DNA from: Flavobacteriales bacterium
GTDB lineage: Bacteria; Bacteroidota; Bacteroidia; Flavobacteriales_F; PHOS-HE28
Length of the DNA stretch: 64,000 nucleotides
Assembly: GCA_016788295.1 (NCBI GenBank)
Contig: JAEUSY010000009.1
Location: forward strand, 1 to 64,000
Direction of reading: 5' to 3'
The notes under the pieces are model-generated. The model had not been told where the DNA came from. It did not search any database and saw only the letters and a list, made by a program, of their open reading frames with translations. Below, in pieces: positions 63,570-64,000 of this stretch. Position numbers and translations under genes: made by a program. How positions within the stretch are numbered: position 1 is the stretch's first letter; every line of letters starts with the position of its first letter.

Positions 63570-63716
63570 CTGATCTACCACTGCGTAGAAGCTGGGGATC
63601 CGCTTGGAGAACAACATCCTGGTGACCCGCGACAACCCGATCGACCTGTTCGCCGAGATCCCATGGAGGCCGAGGCGGTGGAGGAGATGATGAATGCGAA
63701 GAAGGTGGTGGCGTAG
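63570..63716 (+). pseudogene. 3' fragment of the Xaa-Pro aminopeptidase gene
   Basis: The block gatccgcttggagaacaacatcctggtgacccgcgacaacccgatcgacctgttcg is nearly identical to 62823-62880 of the intact gene, and it ends in aagaaggtggtggcgtag like the intact gene (aagaaggtggtggcatag). One base is missing near 63661 (atcccatgg versus atcccggtgg), breaking the frame, and the upstream ~30 bases are rearranged. It cannot encode an enzyme. Confidence 0.8.
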
Positions 63717-63827
63717 ACCATTTGACTTCCATTGGGAAGTGTCGTTGGCTTGGGATGAGCCTAGAGGCCTTTGGAGCCAGCGTTACGAATGCAGCCCACT
63801 TGCATTCAATCTCCAAACACCCTCACC

Positions 63828-64000
63828 ATGCGCACCATCCGATCCATCGCCATCGCCGGTTTCATCCTCGGCATCCTCTTCAAGACCCTTCACTGGCCAG
63901 GTGCGAGCATCATCCTGCTCACCAGTGGGGTGCTTACCATCGTGATGCTCGGACTGCTGCTGTTCCGCAAGCCCGGACCGATGGTCGTGCAGCTACAGTA
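63828..64000 (+). CDS. GldL-like small membrane protein, partial (3' end outside window)
   Basis: Only the first 57 residues are visible. They contain two hydrophobic helices: IRSIAIAGFILGILFKTLHW and IILLTSGVLTIVMLGLLLF. The motif FKTLHWPGA resembles the GldL N terminus (FKIMHWPGA), common to several Bacteroidota membrane proteins. The full length is needed to decide between a GldL paralogue and an unrelated two-helix protein. Confidence 0.6.
   Translation, partial: MRTIRSIAIAGFILGILFKTLHWPGASIILLTSGVLTIVMLGLLLFRKPGPMVVQLQ

Overview
The window reads as a chromosomal segment of a GC-rich Bacteroidota, most likely a flavobacterial lineage. The evidence is several secreted proteins with type 9 secretion (T9SS) C-terminal sorting domains (type A and type B), DUF4270, a TIGR03862-type flavoprotein, GldL-like and GldM-like sequences, the b558-type single-polypeptide SdhC, and promoter boxes of the Bacteroidota form TAnnTTTG instead of the -10 TATAAT type. 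No species name can be read from the sequence. No rRNA, CRISPR array, prophage or complete insertion sequence was seen; one intact tRNA gene is present.

Layout. 1-8.4 kb is accessory: a T9SS cargo tail, a delta-60 repeat secreted protein, two small lipoproteins, a zinc-ribbon membrane protein, a PH-domain protein, an orphan HsdR-N-like nuclease domain and hypothetical genes, separated by four copies of a dispersed inverted-repeat element (about 481-690, 2428-2646, 4277-4436, 6611-6700). 8.4-12.1 kb carries class Ia ribonucleotide reductase (nrdA, nrdB). 12.6-14.1 kb has a DUF3109 protein and an AbiEii-type nucleotidyltransferase with its DUF6922 partner. 14.3-22.2 kb has glycyl-tRNA synthetase, a T9SS protein, a tRNA-Leu locus in which a broken tRNA copy carrying two 20-bp palindromes precedes a GIY-YIG nuclease gene and the intact tRNA, then a dCMP deaminase-type protein, a CtpA-type protease, two Ala-rich lipoproteins, superoxide dismutase and a TM2 protein. 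22.2-30.5 kb is housekeeping: glmS, DUF4270 lipoprotein and glycogen-synthase-like protein on the minus strand, divergent from panC-panD-flippase-rfaE2-radA.

30.7-35.1 kb encodes a giant secreted protein with a gingipain-like fold and six Ig-like repeats arranged as three two-repeat units. 35.3-47 kb holds a flavoprotein, a truncated serine-hydrolase remnant, a STAS-like protein, an OmpA-family lipoprotein, an oligopeptide-type binding protein, a large outer-membrane protein, ComF and free methionine sulfoxide reductase. 47-53.7 kb has an Ig-like lipoprotein and a 1667-residue T9SS type B surface protein. 53.7-59.3 kb has the methionine-salvage pair ybdL/yafV homologues and the succinate dehydrogenase operon sdhC-sdhA-sdhB. 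59.4-64 kb is again accessory: a DUF1801 gene, a MntA/HepT toxin-antitoxin pair, small genes, an Xaa-Pro aminopeptidase whose 3' end is duplicated as a remnant 650 bp downstream, and the start of a GldL-like membrane protein.

The most unusual items are the tRNA-Leu/GIY-YIG locus with palindromes in the D-loop, the repeat family of the left end, the duplicated gene fragments on the right end, the degenerate C25-like protein, and a set of genes whose -7 promoter box sits only 3-7 nt before the start codon, suggesting leaderless transcripts.
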